A DNA stretch of 49,265 nt, from assembly GCF_014222285.1 (NCBI RefSeq), contig NZ_JACKZS010000035.1, positions 1 through 49,265 of the forward strand, read 5' to 3'. The position numbers were made by a program, and so were the translations under genes. The notes beneath the pieces were generated by a model. It did not search any database, had not been told where the DNA came from, and saw only the letters and a list, made by a program, of their open reading frames with translations. This document shows, piece after piece, positions 36,020-45,843 of the stretch; positions within the stretch are counted from its first letter, which is position 1; each line of letters opens with the position of its first letter. The stretch comes from Nostoc sp. UCD121 (lineage in GTDB: Bacteria > Cyanobacteriota > Cyanobacteriia > Cyanobacteriales > Nostocaceae).

Positions 36020-36106
36020 GAGTACAAACTATGTATAAGCCCGCAGACCAGAGAAGTCGAGGTGTTGTACTCACTACTATAGGATAGGAAGGGAGAGTGG
36101 GCTTAT
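36020..36106 (+). promoter_or_regulatory. Possible pseudoknot leader covering the kinase start codon
   Basis: Two 8 bp inverted pairs are interleaved: GAGTACAA (36020-36027) with TTGTACTC (36065-36072), and ATAAGCCC (36035-36042) with GGGCTTAT (36099-36106). The order A-B-A'-B' is that of a pseudoknot, and B' contains the ATG at 36105. A strong Shine-Dalgarno (GGAAGGGAG, 36087-36095) lies between. Formation of helix B would hide the start codon. Confidence 0.4.
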
Positions 36107-38765
36107 GAACAAAAATATTGGGCAAAATGGTGTTTTTACGTTATTTAAAGGTGTACCCCTACGTCGCATTCTCGTAGCGTTGTTTGTGCTGCAAATCTTG
36201 CTAGCTGTGGGATTGACTGCATACTTATCAATCCGCAATGGGCAAATGGCTATCAATGAGGTAGCTAGCGAGTTGCGTTATGAAGTCGCTAATCGAGTAG
36301 AGCAAAATTTACAGGCTTATCTCTCAACCCCGCGTCAAGTACTGCGCGGTAATCAAAATGTCATTGATATCGGGTTGCTGAAGATGGGAAATCTGGCAAC
36401 TTGGGAGCCATATTTAATCAAGCAGTTAGAGATTTTTCCTGATGCTGTTGCTTTAACAGCAAGCAATGAACAGCAAGAACACTTAGCGGTAGAAAAGCTC
36501 AACGATCGCCAATATTTACTCAGAAAAGCCGATAAGTCAACTGGTTCCGACCTCTACACCTACAAAATTGACTCTCTTGGTCAACGTACTCAACTACCAG
36601 AAGTAATCAAAAACTATGATGCGCGATCGCGTCCTAGTTATCAAGCAGCAGTTACGGCCAAAAAATTCAGCTTTAGTCAGATTTTTACTTCCATCACCGA
36701 ACCAACGCTGCTAATTAGTGCATCTCAACCGATATATAACTCTCAAGGTGAGTTACTCGGAGTCAACAGCACCCTAACTCATGTATCACAAATTGGCGAT
36801 TTGCTACAAAATATTAAAGTTGGCAAGTCTGGGCAAGTTTTTATTATCGAGCGATCGGGGCTATTAGTCGCAAGTTCCACAACGGAAGAACCATTCCGTC
36901 TCCAAAATGGTAAACCGATTCGGTTAGCAGCTTCCCAAAGTGGGAATGCTTTTACTCAAGCAAGCGCTAAGTATTTAGAAACTAAATTTAGTAACTTTGA
37001 CCAAATTAAGAGTTTACAGCAACTAGATTTTTCTTTTGACGGCAAACGACAATTTTTAGAAATTAGACCGTTGCAAGGCGAACCAAATGTCAATTGGTTA
37101 ATTGTAGTAGCTGTCCCAGAAGCAGATTTTATGGGGCAAATCGATCGCAACACTCAAACTACAATTTTTCTCTGTCTGGGAGCGTTGGGATTAGCTATTT
37201 TACTAGGAATTGTTACCGCCCGTTGGATAACTCAGCCAATTTTGTACTTCAGCACGGCGACAAAAGATTTAGCCGATTTCACCAAGGTTGAAGACTCGGT
37301 GATAATTGTACAAGGCATTAAAGAAGTAGAGGTGCTGGGTGAATCTTTCAATGAGATGATGCAGCATTTACGTAAAACCTTTACTGCACAAATTACAAAA
37401 AATGAAGAGTTAGAATTGCAAGTTAAACAGCAAACTGAAGAATTACAGCAAGAGATTCAAAAAAGTATTAATAGTCAGCAAAAGCTAGAAAAGCATAATC
37501 TGGCGTTGGCAGAATTGGCAAATCACAGGGCAATTTCTGAAGGAAATCTAGAAACAGCATTCAAAGTTATTACCGAGAAAGCCGCGAATGCTTTAGAAGT
37601 AGAACGAGTAAGTGTGTGGTTATTCAATAGCGATGACGACGGCAGGCAGCGTCAACGTACTAAACTACAATGTATAAGTCTCTACGAACGTAGCAATCAA
37701 AAACATTCAGCAGGTTTAGAACGCGATCGCGCAGATTATCCCATCTACTTTAAATCCCTAACATCTGCCCGAATCATTGCCGTTACCGATACTCGCACCG
37801 ATTTACGGATACAAGAATTATGGGATGAATTGCTAGAAACAAAGAATATTGTATCCCTAATTAATACCTCCATTTGGGTTGGGGGCGAAGTGGTGGGAAC
37901 GGTATTGTATGAACAGATTGAGATTCCTCGGACATGGGAATTGAGTGAGCAAAACTTTGTTAGCTCAATAGCTGAATTTGTTGCTCTAACTTTAGAAGTC
38001 TGCGATCGCAAAAGTGCAGAATCCGCTCTGCGTGAGGCGAAAGAAGCTGCCGAAGTTGCAAATCGGGCCAAAAAGACCTTTTTGGTAAATATGAGCCATG
38101 AGTTGAGGACTCCCTTAAGCTCCATTCTTGAGATTGCAGAAGCACTCCAAAATGAAGTTTACGGTACTGTAACCGAAGAACAGCGCCAGTTTCTAAATAC
38201 CCTCGAATCGAGCGGTAAGAACTTACTAGAATTAATTAACCAAATCCTTGAGCTTACCGACATTGAATCCAGCAAGATAGAACTGCAACTAGTGGCTACT
38301 TCCATTCCAGAATTATGTGACTCTAGTCTCAGTTTCGTCAAAAATTTAGCGTTACAGAAAAATATTCAACTGAGTGTACAAATCCCTGAAGAACTCGAAC
38401 CCATCCAAGTTGATGAGCGCCGCATCCGCCAGGTATTTATCAACCTATTGAGCAACGCTATCAAGTTTACTCACGACGGAGGCAAAGTTTGGATTGAAGT
38501 TCAGCCAAATTCCACAAACGAGTATATCTTTTTTAGCGTGGTAGATACGGGTATTGGTATGCTTTCCGATGACCTTTTCCGATTATTTCAACCTTTTATC
38601 CAAGTTGAAAATGCCTCTACCCGTCGTTCCGCAGGTACGGGTTTAGGATTGGTGATGGTACAAAAAATCGTCGAGTTGCATGGTGGTACTGTCCACGCCG
38701 AAAGTCAGTTAGGCAAAGGGAGTCGATTTACAGTCAAACTACCGTGGAAAAAGGTTGGAGAGTAG
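36105..38765 (+). CDS. Membrane histidine kinase (Cache-HAMP-GAF-HisKA-HATPase)
   Basis: An 886-residue sensor kinase. Transmembrane helix 1 (20-42) and helix 2 (351-375) bracket a large periplasmic domain of double-Cache type (for example GVNSTLTHVSQIGDLL and SGQVFIIERSGLLVASS), which usually senses small molecules. A HAMP domain (376-425), a coiled coil with a Gln-rich stretch (about 430-475) and a GAF domain (485-640) follow. The kinase core has the phospho-acceptor His near 665 in MSHELRTPLS, N-box NLLSNAIKF (about 778), DTGIGM (815) and GTGLGLVM (843). There is no receiver domain and no response-regulator gene adjacent, so its partner is elsewhere. A strong Shine-Dalgarno precedes the ATG at 36105. 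Confidence 0.92.
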   Translation: MNKNIGQNGVFTLFKGVPLRRILVALFVLQILLAVGLTAYLSIRNGQMAINEVASELRYEVANRVEQNLQAYLSTPRQVLRGNQNVIDIGLLKMGNLATWEPYLIKQLEIFPDAVALTASNEQQEHLAVEKLNDRQYLLRKADKSTGSDLYTYKIDSLGQRTQLPEVIKNYDARSRPSYQAAVTAKKFSFSQIFTSITEPTLLISASQPIYNSQGELLGVNSTLTHVSQIGDLLQNIKVGKSGQVFIIERSGLLVASSTTEEPFRLQNGKPIRLAASQSGNAFTQASAKYLETKFSNFDQIKSLQQLDFSFDGKRQFLEIRPLQGEPNVNWLIVVAVPEADFMGQIDRNTQTTIFLCLGALGLAILLGIVTARWITQPILYFSTATKDLADFTKVEDSVIIVQGIKEVEVLGESFNEMMQHLRKTFTAQITKNEELELQVKQQTEELQQEIQKSINSQQKLEKHNLALAELANHRAISEGNLETAFKVITEKAANALEVERVSVWLFNSDDDGRQRQRTKLQCISLYERSNQKHSAGLERDRADYPIYFKSLTSARIIAVTDTRTDLRIQELWDELLETKNIVSLINTSIWVGGEVVGTVLYEQIEIPRTWELSEQNFVSSIAEFVALTLEVCDRKSAESALREAKEAAEVANRAKKTFLVNMSHELRTPLSSILEIAEALQNEVYGTVTEEQRQFLNTLESSGKNLLELINQILELTDIESSKIELQLVATSIPELCDSSLSFVKNLALQKNIQLSVQIPEELEPIQVDERRIRQVFINLLSNAIKFTHDGGKVWIEVQPNSTNEYIFFSVVDTGIGMLSDDLFRLFQPFIQVENASTRRSAGTGLGLVMVQKIVELHGGTVHAESQLGKGSRFTVKLPWKKVGE

Positions 38766-38823
38766 GGAGTGGAGAGTAAAAATTAACTATTTACTCGTTT
38801 CCATACTTTATACGAGAATGAAT

Positions 38824-39252
38824 TTATTCTGCGATCGCTCCATTCAGTCCATTAAGATATGCAGTTTTAGGATTTTCACTGGCTAATTCTTTTGGAGTCG
38901 CCCTTAAGCGTGTTGCTCTGCTTTTACGGATGCGATCGCTTTTACGAACAGCACCCGCCATTTCATATTCACGGCTATCTTTGCCATATTTAAAAGCAAC
39001 TCCAATCAGCATTTTCTCCGTGAGGTCACTTAAAGCTTTGTCCAATTCTTCCATCTCAGTTCTAGAAGAATCAATCACGGCTAGAGCAGTATTATAAGCA
39101 TTTATTTTGCTACGGTACTGCTCAATTAGTTGTGTCATGTTTTGCAAGTTGCGAGCATCCCCAAAATCCATGCTGGGATCAATTGCTTTAAGTCCAGCCA
39201 CTCTTAATTCAGCTTTTTCTAAAACGCGGTATGTACGTTTTTGAGCAGGCAT
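38824..39252 (-). CDS. Hypothetical helical protein
   Basis: A 142-residue, charged and probably helical protein starting MPAQKRTYRVLEKAELRVAG. The middle (NMTQLIEQYRSKINAYNTAL onward) is a likely coiled coil, and the C-terminus is basic (RKSDRIRKSRATRLRATP). I do not recognise the family. The clean frame and Nostoc-like codon use support a real gene. It ends 58 bp after the kinase gene, convergent to it, and its start lies near the 21 bp tandem array at 39379. Confidence 0.7.
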   Translation of the reverse strand: MPAQKRTYRVLEKAELRVAGLKAIDPSMDFGDARNLQNMTQLIEQYRSKINAYNTALAVIDSSRTEMEELDKALSDLTEKMLIGVAFKYGKDSREYEMAGAVRKSDRIRKSRATRLRATPKELASENPKTAYLNGLNGAIAE

Positions 39253-39378
39253 AAATGTATCCTTTTTATTGCTTTAGAGCTAGTTTGCCTTACTAAAGCC
39301 GTGTTTTAGTTCAGTAAAATCCTCACAGCTTGGTGTCTAATATGATATAAATATCAGTATTTCTTACAAAAATTATGG

Positions 39379-39546
39379 TTTTGTTGATGAAACGCATGGG
39401 TTTGTTGATGAACAGAACAATTTTGTTGATGAAACGCATGAGTTTGTTGATGAACAGAATGATTTTGTTGATGAAACGCATGAGTTTGTTGATGAACAGA
39501 ACGATTTTGTTGATGAAACGCATGAGTTTGTTGATGAAACGCATAA
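39379..39546. repeat. Eight tandem 21 bp repeats
   Basis: Exactly eight units of 21 bp, of two alternating types: TTTTGTTGATGAAACGCATGA (type 1, 20 shown as TTTTGTTGATGAAACGCATG) and GTTTGTTGATGAACAGAACG. The result is a 42 bp higher-order period, with the last unit a hybrid of the two. Because 21 is a multiple of three, several frames stay open on both strands, producing repetitive FINK-type translations that are probably spurious. Confidence 0.85.
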
Positions 39547-39588
39547 TTTTATATTTAAAGCTGTAAGCACTCTAATGTGGAGTAGGTT

Positions 39589-39724
39589 CAATACGGTTCG
39601 GATAAGCAGGGGAAGCAGGGAAGGAAAGAGGGTTATTGTTCAGTAATTCTTCTCTCAAGAACAGCTTTTCTTTTCCCTCTACCCCCCTACCTCAACCAAA
39701 AAATTCCTTAACCGAACGGTATTG
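39589..39724. repeat. Dispersed palindromic element, copy B
   Basis: A 136 bp element closely matching 10339-10475. It starts CAATACGGTTCGGATAAG and ends CTTAACCGAACGGTATTG, which are imperfect inverted repeats of each other. It is preceded by the tandem array and followed by the SWIM gene. Confidence 0.75.
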
Positions 39725-39811
39725 AGACAGCTTGGGATTTTAGTGGAATGCAGACACAAGAGAAAATAAAGGCAGTTTAAGCGTAAGCTAAAAATAAAAG
39801 ACTTGGGTGCT

Positions 39812-41578
39812 ATGTCAATTCCAGGAATTTCTGAAGCAATAATCCGCCATAACTCCAACGCTTCATCCTACAGTCGTGGTGAAGAATATTACCGCAGGGG
39901 TGCGATCGCCGATCTCAAAAAACGCGGTAATCTGATTCAAGCAGAAGTAGAAGGTGGCGAAATTACACCATATCAAGTCAGTATTCGTTTTGATGCAGGT
40001 GGAATTACCTCAGCTTGTTGTACTTGTCCTTATGATTATGATGGTTGGTGCAAACATATCGTTGCCACCTTATTAAGCTGTTCGCGTCAATCAGAGATCA
40101 TTGAAGAACGTCCAACACTAGAACAATTATTAAATCGCCTCGATATTCTTCAAACTCAGCGATTATTACAAGAACTGGTGGAAAATAGACCAGAACTAAT
40201 TGATGATATTGATGAGTTTGTCAGTTTGATAGACTTGCCAAAACCGCAAACAAAACAGCCTTCTACCCGCCAAACCAAAATTGACACATCACCTTTTCGC
40301 TCTCATGTCAAGCGGATTTTGCGGGATGGATTGAAAGAATTAGAGTATGGTTCAGAAGAAGACCCATTTACAGATGATTTGCTGGCTGTAATTGAGAAAG
40401 CGCGAGAGTTAGCAGAAAATGGAGATGGCAATAATGCGATCGCAATTCTCGAAACTATTACCGAAACTTATGCCCAAGAATGGGACGAGTTACTAGATTA
40501 CGGTGGAGACAGTTATTCCATCGCAGAACCTCTTAATAGCGCGTGGACAGAAGCAATTTTGTGTGCAGAAATGTCTACAGGAGAAATAGTAGATTTGCAG
40601 TTGATGTTGGAATCATGGCAAGACGAAATCAGTGCAGACTTTAGTATGAGTTTAGAAGCATTGCGTCAAGGTTGGGATTATGAACCACTGCAACAAATTA
40701 TGCAAGGAGATGATACCGCAGAACTTTGGGAAAATGAACGACCAAGCTTTGCTGATGATTTAGCATTGATTCGCTTGCAAATTCTTGAACGTCAAAATCG
40801 TTACACAGAGTATTTAAATCTAGCTTTAGCAGAAGAAATGACTCTGCAATACCTGACGCAATTAGCAGCTTTAGGAAGAGTAGAAGAAGCCATATCTGCG
40901 GCTAAAATCCTCATGGAAAGAGCAGAAGAGGGTTTTGCCCTAGCAAAAATATTGCGGGAAGATGGGTATTTAGTTGAAGCGTTAGAAATATGCCAAGCAG
41001 GTATCAATTTAACAGGTAACTGTTTATATGAATTTGCTACTTGGACAAGTGATTTAGCCAAAGGATTAGAAGATAATGCCACTGCCTTAACTGCCAGCAT
41101 CATTGCTTTTAAAATCAGACCATCGTTTCGAGACTATGGTAAAATTCAAGACTATGCAGGAGAAACTTGGTTGACGCTCAAACAAGATTTACTGCAAACA
41201 CTACGAGAGCAGCCAGATTGGGGAATAAGAGAAGCTCAAGTTGATATTTTCCTCCATGAAGGATTAATTGATGATGCAATTAAAACAGTAGAAAGAGATA
41301 TTTATTATGCTTCAGAATTGGTTCATCGAGTCATGGATGCAGCAGTTTCTCATCGTCCAAATTGGGTAATTGATAACGCTCGCAGACGGGCAGAACCAAT
41401 TATAGAACAAGGAAAAGCTGACCGTTATGATGCTGCGGTTAATTGGCTTAAAAAAGCAAAAGCTGCTTATATTCAACTTGGGCAAAAAACTGAATGGTCT
41501 GCTTATCGCTCACAACTAGAAGCGGCTCATGGACGTAAACGCAAATTAATGGAATTATTTAAAGAACTGAATAAATAA
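39812..41578 (+). CDS. SWIM zinc-finger protein
   Basis: A 588-residue protein with a SWIM domain near the N-terminus: Cys70-Thr-Cys72 and Cys80-Lys-His82 in CTCPYDYDGWCKH, the CxC...CxH pattern that binds zinc and contacts DNA or protein. The preceding SRGEEYYRRGAI is typical for bacterial SWIM proteins. The rest is helical with HEAT/TPR-like character (for example NAIAILETITETYAQ). The frame is open to a TTG at 39803, but ATG 39812 is preferred. It ends one base before the ATG of the SNF2 helicase gene, so the two are surely co-translated and likely act as one complex. Confidence 0.88.
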   Translation: MSIPGISEAIIRHNSNASSYSRGEEYYRRGAIADLKKRGNLIQAEVEGGEITPYQVSIRFDAGGITSACCTCPYDYDGWCKHIVATLLSCSRQSEIIEERPTLEQLLNRLDILQTQRLLQELVENRPELIDDIDEFVSLIDLPKPQTKQPSTRQTKIDTSPFRSHVKRILRDGLKELEYGSEEDPFTDDLLAVIEKARELAENGDGNNAIAILETITETYAQEWDELLDYGGDSYSIAEPLNSAWTEAILCAEMSTGEIVDLQLMLESWQDEISADFSMSLEALRQGWDYEPLQQIMQGDDTAELWENERPSFADDLALIRLQILERQNRYTEYLNLALAEEMTLQYLTQLAALGRVEEAISAAKILMERAEEGFALAKILREDGYLVEALEICQAGINLTGNCLYEFATWTSDLAKGLEDNATALTASIIAFKIRPSFRDYGKIQDYAGETWLTLKQDLLQTLREQPDWGIREAQVDIFLHEGLIDDAIKTVERDIYYASELVHRVMDAAVSHRPNWVIDNARRRAEPIIEQGKADRYDAAVNWLKKAKAAYIQLGQKTEWSAYRSQLEAAHGRKRKLMELFKELNK

Positions 41579-41579
41579 T

Positions 41580-44500
41580 ATGCCTATTTTCGAGCCTAAT
41601 CCCATAATACAACAAGCACTACTCGCAAGGAAATATTTCGAGTTACATCCTTCCATACAAAAGATTATTCAGTTATTTTCGGTAATTTATGCACCGATAG
41701 ATAAAAATTCATTCGTAAGTTGTCTTAGTAAAATTGACGCTTTAGATGAAAACAATAAACCTTGGGGTACTAAAACCCTTAGTCCCCAAATTGATAAATT
41801 GTTAAAAGCAGGCTTGTTAATACAGGAAAACAGGCAAGGTGCTGAATGTCATCCGTTACTCACAGAAATTGTTACTCGCCATGCTGTACAAACCGGACAG
41901 TTTGAAATCCTCGTCATAGCAGTAGAGGAAAAGCTACCCATACATACTCACTGGAATAGGGATTATCGGATTTTCTCCAGTCTGCGCCAGTGTATCAGAG
42001 AAATCCGCATTGGTATTTATCGTCAAGATCCTAGTTTTATTAGTCAGCAAATTGAAGCTTACCAGAAGTACAGTGATAGCGAAGAAAAAATAGTAATAGA
42101 AAATATCTTTGAGCAGATATACAATAATCCATTTGATGCAGATTGGTTTAACACCCTACCACAAGAATTATATGAAAGTGGCATATCAAGTATCCTCTTC
42201 AATTCAGCCTTAAAATTATCTGCTTCGGAAGATGCGTTGATGCTGCTAGAAGACGAATGCTCTACACCTGGAAAACATTGTTCAGATTATCTACATCTGA
42301 TTTTGACAGAACAACTGTTGTTACAGGGTTGTACCCAAGAAGCACAAGAAAGTCTGGAGCGGATATCAAATGAATATCAAAATAACGCTGCGATCTTTTG
42401 GGGTTGGTTAAGTTTTCTGCGGGGTGATAATGAACAAGCCATCAAATATTATAAAGATGCCCTGAAAGCCATCAAAAAAGCTACAGGCAAACGCCAAATA
42501 TATTTCAATACCATTGGGGGCTTATTTTTCATCCTCGCACTTTTAAAAGATGGTTCAGCACAACGCCTCAAAGAAGCAGAAGAGTATACCAGTTTGATGT
42601 CCCGTCAATCAGATCATTGGCTCAGGTTCACTTATGGCAGACTGAAAATGGTACTGCAAGTCCACCAAGGCGATATTACTCAAAAACAATTTGTAGTCAG
42701 CGGTCATATTTCTTCCATCGAAGAAGAAAATAGCTTACAAACATTGTTTTGTTCGCTATGCCTTTACTGGATGGATGCTGAGAGTGCTAAAAAACGCTTA
42801 CCTAATTTATTAGAACCATTGTATCGGCGATCGCTCGCCTCCGGTTATCACTGGTTAGCAATGGAAACCGCAGAACTCCTATCCAGGCTCAAACCAAGTA
42901 GTAACTATAAACAACTTGCAGAGGCACTGCGAGAAGATAGCAATATCCAAACCATCGTAGACTTAATTCGGCCCCAAGAAGCTTGGGAAATGTGCCTCAA
43001 TGCCCTGGCAAATCTTCAAAAAGAACCACAAACACCAGGAAAACCAGAATCTGAACTGCGTTTAGCATGGTTCATAACCTTCTATCCCAGCAGATGTGTC
43101 TTGCAACCAAAGGAACAAAAAGTTAATGCCAAAGGGGAATGGAGTAAAGGTCGCCCCATAGCCCTCAAGCGTCTAAGCAGTGCATTATCTGAGTTTGATT
43201 ACATCACCCCCCAAGATATGCGGGTATGTAGTTGTATTGAGGTATATAGTGAAGGCTATTACGGCAAAGTGGATTATACTTTCGGTGAAAAAGCCATCTC
43301 TGTTTTAATTGGACACCCGTTGGTTTTTTGGGAAGATACACCCACTATCCGTGTAGAAATTGTTAAAGGAGAACCAGAACTACTGGTTAAAAAAGAAAAA
43401 CTTGGCCGTCTCACCTTGGAATTCTCTCCCAAGTTACCAGAATCACAGAATATTCTGCATATCAAAGAAACCCCAACCCGCATCAAAGTCATTGAAATTA
43501 CTGCCGAACACAGACGCATTGCGGAGATTATTGGTATAGATAATAAATTAAATGTACCTGCGATCGCAGAGAAACAAGTTTTGGCAGCCATTAATGCCGT
43601 CTCTGGCATCGTCACCGTACATTCTGACATTGGTGGCGGTTCAGAAGGTGCAGAAGAAGTACCCGCCCAGACTCTACCGCATATTCACCTCTTACCTGCC
43701 AATGCCGGCTTGAAAATCAGCCTTTTGTCGCGCCCCTTTGCCCAAGGTGGTCCCTACTACCGTCCTGGTGCAGGTGGTGAAACTGTAATTGCCGAGATTG
43801 ACGGTAAACGTCTCCAAACCAGACGAAATCTGTCTGAAGAGAAGCAACTTGCCGCCGACGCTGTAGCCGCCTGCGCCACCTTGACTCGAACTGAAGAACA
43901 AGACGGTGAATGGATTATAGACGATCCCGAAGACTGTTTAGAACTGCTGCTAGAACTGCAAGAACTGGGAAGTAACGTAGTCATCGAATGGCCACAAGGA
44001 GAAAAACTGCGTGTTAGCCACAATGCCGGCTTGAAAGACTTTAATTTATCAATTCAACGTCAGCAAGACTGGTTTGCAGCCACTGGGGAGTTGAAATTGA
44101 ATAATGACTTAGTACTGGATATGCAGCAGCTACTAGAACTATTGGAAAAAACCCCCAGCCGTTTTATCCCCCTTGGTGATGGTCAATTTTTGGCTTTAAC
44201 TCAAGCTTTTCGGAAACGCCTCGACGAATTGCGGATGTTTTCGGAAAAACATAGTAAAGGTATTCGTTTTCACCCCTTGGCAACATTAGGGTTAGAAGAT
44301 TTTGTCGATGAGGTAGGTAAGGTAAAAGCAGATAAACACTGGAAAACACATATCCAGCGTCTCCATGAGGTGAAGAACCTCCAGCCGGAACTGCCATCTA
44401 CCCTTCAAGCAGAACTACGTGACTACCAGATGGAGGGTTTTTGTTGGCTGGCGCGGCTAGCACATTGGGGTGTGGGTGCTTGTTTAGCAGACCAAATGGG

Positions 44501-45791
44501 ACTCGGTAAGACCTTGCAAGCATTGGCGGTCATTCTCAGAAATGCCCATGAAGGACCAACCCTAATTATTGCCCCCACTTCTGTGTGTATGAATTGGGTG
44601 AGTGAAGCCCAGAAGTTTGCCCCAACTCTCAATATTATTCAATTTTCTGGTGCTAACCGCCAAAAATTATTGGATGGGTTACAACCTTTAGATATGTTGG
44701 TATGCAGTTATGGTTTATTACAGCAGGAAGAAGTAGCGCAAATGCTTTCTCAGGTACAGTGGCAAACTATTGTCCTAGATGAAGCCCAGGCGATTAAAAA
44801 TATGACTACTAAACGTTCTCAGGCAGCCATGAACCTAAAATCTAATTTTAAGTTGCTGACTACTGGGACTCCCATTGAGAATCACCTGGGTGAGTTGTGG
44901 AATTTGTTCCGCTTTATTAATCCTGGGTTATTGGGTTCTTTTGAAAGCTTCAATCAACGCTTTGCTACCCCCATTGAAAAATATCAAGATAAACTTGCAC
45001 GTAATAAACTCAAAAAACTTATTCAACCATTTCTGTTGCGGCGGACAAAAAATCAAGTATTAGAAGAGTTGCCATCTCGTACCGAAATTCTCCTTCATGT
45101 AGAGTTAAGTCGAGAGGAAAAAGCATTCTATGAAGCGTTGCGCCGTCAGGCCATATCTAAACTTACCGAAAGTGATGCAGAAGCAGGAAAAAAACATTTG
45201 CAGGTTTTAGCTGAGATTATGAAGCTGCGTCGTGCTTGCTGTAATCCCAGCCTCGTTATGCCTGGTACTGAATTACCCAGTTCTAAGTTGCAACTTTTTG
45301 GTGAGGTGCTGGGTGAACTGCTGGAAAATCGTCATAAAGCGTTAGTGTTTAGTCAGTTTGTTGACCATTTGCACATCATCCGCGATTATCTGGAACAACA
45401 AGGTATTAATTATCAATATCTAGATGGCAGTACTTCCGTGGCAGAGCGCAAAAAACGGGTAGACGCATTTCAAGCTGGTTCAGGAGATGTCTTTCTCATT
45501 AGTCTCAAGGCAGGGGGTACAGGACTTAATCTAACTGCTGCTGATTATGTGATTCATACAGATCCTTGGTGGAATCCCGCAGTGGAAGACCAAGCCTCAG
45601 ACCGCGCCCATCGCATTGGGCAACAACGCCCGGTGACAATTTATCGCTTAGTAGCAAAGGATACTATCGAAGAAAAAATTGTAGAATTACATCACCACAA
45701 ACGAGATTTGGCAGATAGCCTATTGGAAGGTACCGAGATGAGTGGCAAGATATCAACAGAAGCCTTGTTACAGTTAATTAGTGAAAGCTAG
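41580..45791 (+). CDS. SNF2-family helicase with long N-terminal extension
   Basis: A 1403-residue SWI2/SNF2 ATPase. The C-terminal 460 residues form the motor: RDYQMEGFCWLARL (Q-motif region), ADQMGLGKTLQA (Walker A, about 968), LDEAQAIKN (motif II, about 1064), TTGTPIENHLGELW (motif III), VFSQFVDHL, and motif VI ASDRAHRIGQQRPV (about 1338). The first 900 residues contain a winged-helix-like start, a TPR-like helical stretch (about 150-470) and a beta-rich SNF2-associated region. No nuclease domain is visible. Such motors translocate on double-stranded DNA and remodel or displace bound proteins. Pairing with the SWIM gene one base upstream suggests a two-component DNA-acting complex, in repair or defence. 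Confidence 0.93.
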   Translation: MPIFEPNPIIQQALLARKYFELHPSIQKIIQLFSVIYAPIDKNSFVSCLSKIDALDENNKPWGTKTLSPQIDKLLKAGLLIQENRQGAECHPLLTEIVTRHAVQTGQFEILVIAVEEKLPIHTHWNRDYRIFSSLRQCIREIRIGIYRQDPSFISQQIEAYQKYSDSEEKIVIENIFEQIYNNPFDADWFNTLPQELYESGISSILFNSALKLSASEDALMLLEDECSTPGKHCSDYLHLILTEQLLLQGCTQEAQESLERISNEYQNNAAIFWGWLSFLRGDNEQAIKYYKDALKAIKKATGKRQIYFNTIGGLFFILALLKDGSAQRLKEAEEYTSLMSRQSDHWLRFTYGRLKMVLQVHQGDITQKQFVVSGHISSIEEENSLQTLFCSLCLYWMDAESAKKRLPNLLEPLYRRSLASGYHWLAMETAELLSRLKPSSNYKQLAEALREDSNIQTIVDLIRPQEAWEMCLNALANLQKEPQTPGKPESELRLAWFITFYPSRCVLQPKEQKVNAKGEWSKGRPIALKRLSSALSEFDYITPQDMRVCSCIEVYSEGYYGKVDYTFGEKAISVLIGHPLVFWEDTPTIRVEIVKGEPELLVKKEKLGRLTLEFSPKLPESQNILHIKETPTRIKVIEITAEHRRIAEIIGIDNKLNVPAIAEKQVLAAINAVSGIVTVHSDIGGGSEGAEEVPAQTLPHIHLLPANAGLKISLLSRPFAQGGPYYRPGAGGETVIAEIDGKRLQTRRNLSEEKQLAADAVAACATLTRTEEQDGEWIIDDPEDCLELLLELQELGSNVVIEWPQGEKLRVSHNAGLKDFNLSIQRQQDWFAATGELKLNNDLVLDMQQLLELLEKTPSRFIPLGDGQFLALTQAFRKRLDELRMFSEKHSKGIRFHPLATLGLEDFVDEVGKVKADKHWKTHIQRLHEVKNLQPELPSTLQAELRDYQMEGFCWLARLAHWGVGACLADQMGLGKTLQALAVILRNAHEGPTLIIAPTSVCMNWVSEAQKFAPTLNIIQFSGANRQKLLDGLQPLDMLVCSYGLLQQEEVAQMLSQVQWQTIVLDEAQAIKNMTTKRSQAAMNLKSNFKLLTTGTPIENHLGELWNLFRFINPGLLGSFESFNQRFATPIEKYQDKLARNKLKKLIQPFLLRRTKNQVLEELPSRTEILLHVELSREEKAFYEALRRQAISKLTESDAEAGKKHLQVLAEIMKLRRACCNPSLVMPGTELPSSKLQLFGEVLGELLENRHKALVFSQFVDHLHIIRDYLEQQGINYQYLDGSTSVAERKKRVDAFQAGSGDVFLISLKAGGTGLNLTAADYVIHTDPWWNPAVEDQASDRAHRIGQQRPVTIYRLVAKDTIEEKIVELHHHKRDLADSLLEGTEMSGKISTEALLQLISES

Positions 45792-45843
45792 CTGCTTGAA
45801 AGAAATTGCGTGGGCGCAGCCCGTCGTAGATATCGCACTTCAA

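Noticed and set aside
39379..39546. CRISPR array
   Set aside because: The 21 bp units are contiguous with no unique spacers, and no cas gene is present in the window.
39323..39591. Repetitive small proteins (FINK-type translations) on both strands
   Set aside because: They arise because a 21 bp tandem repeat keeps several frames open; there is no ribosome binding site and no non-repeat coding sequence.
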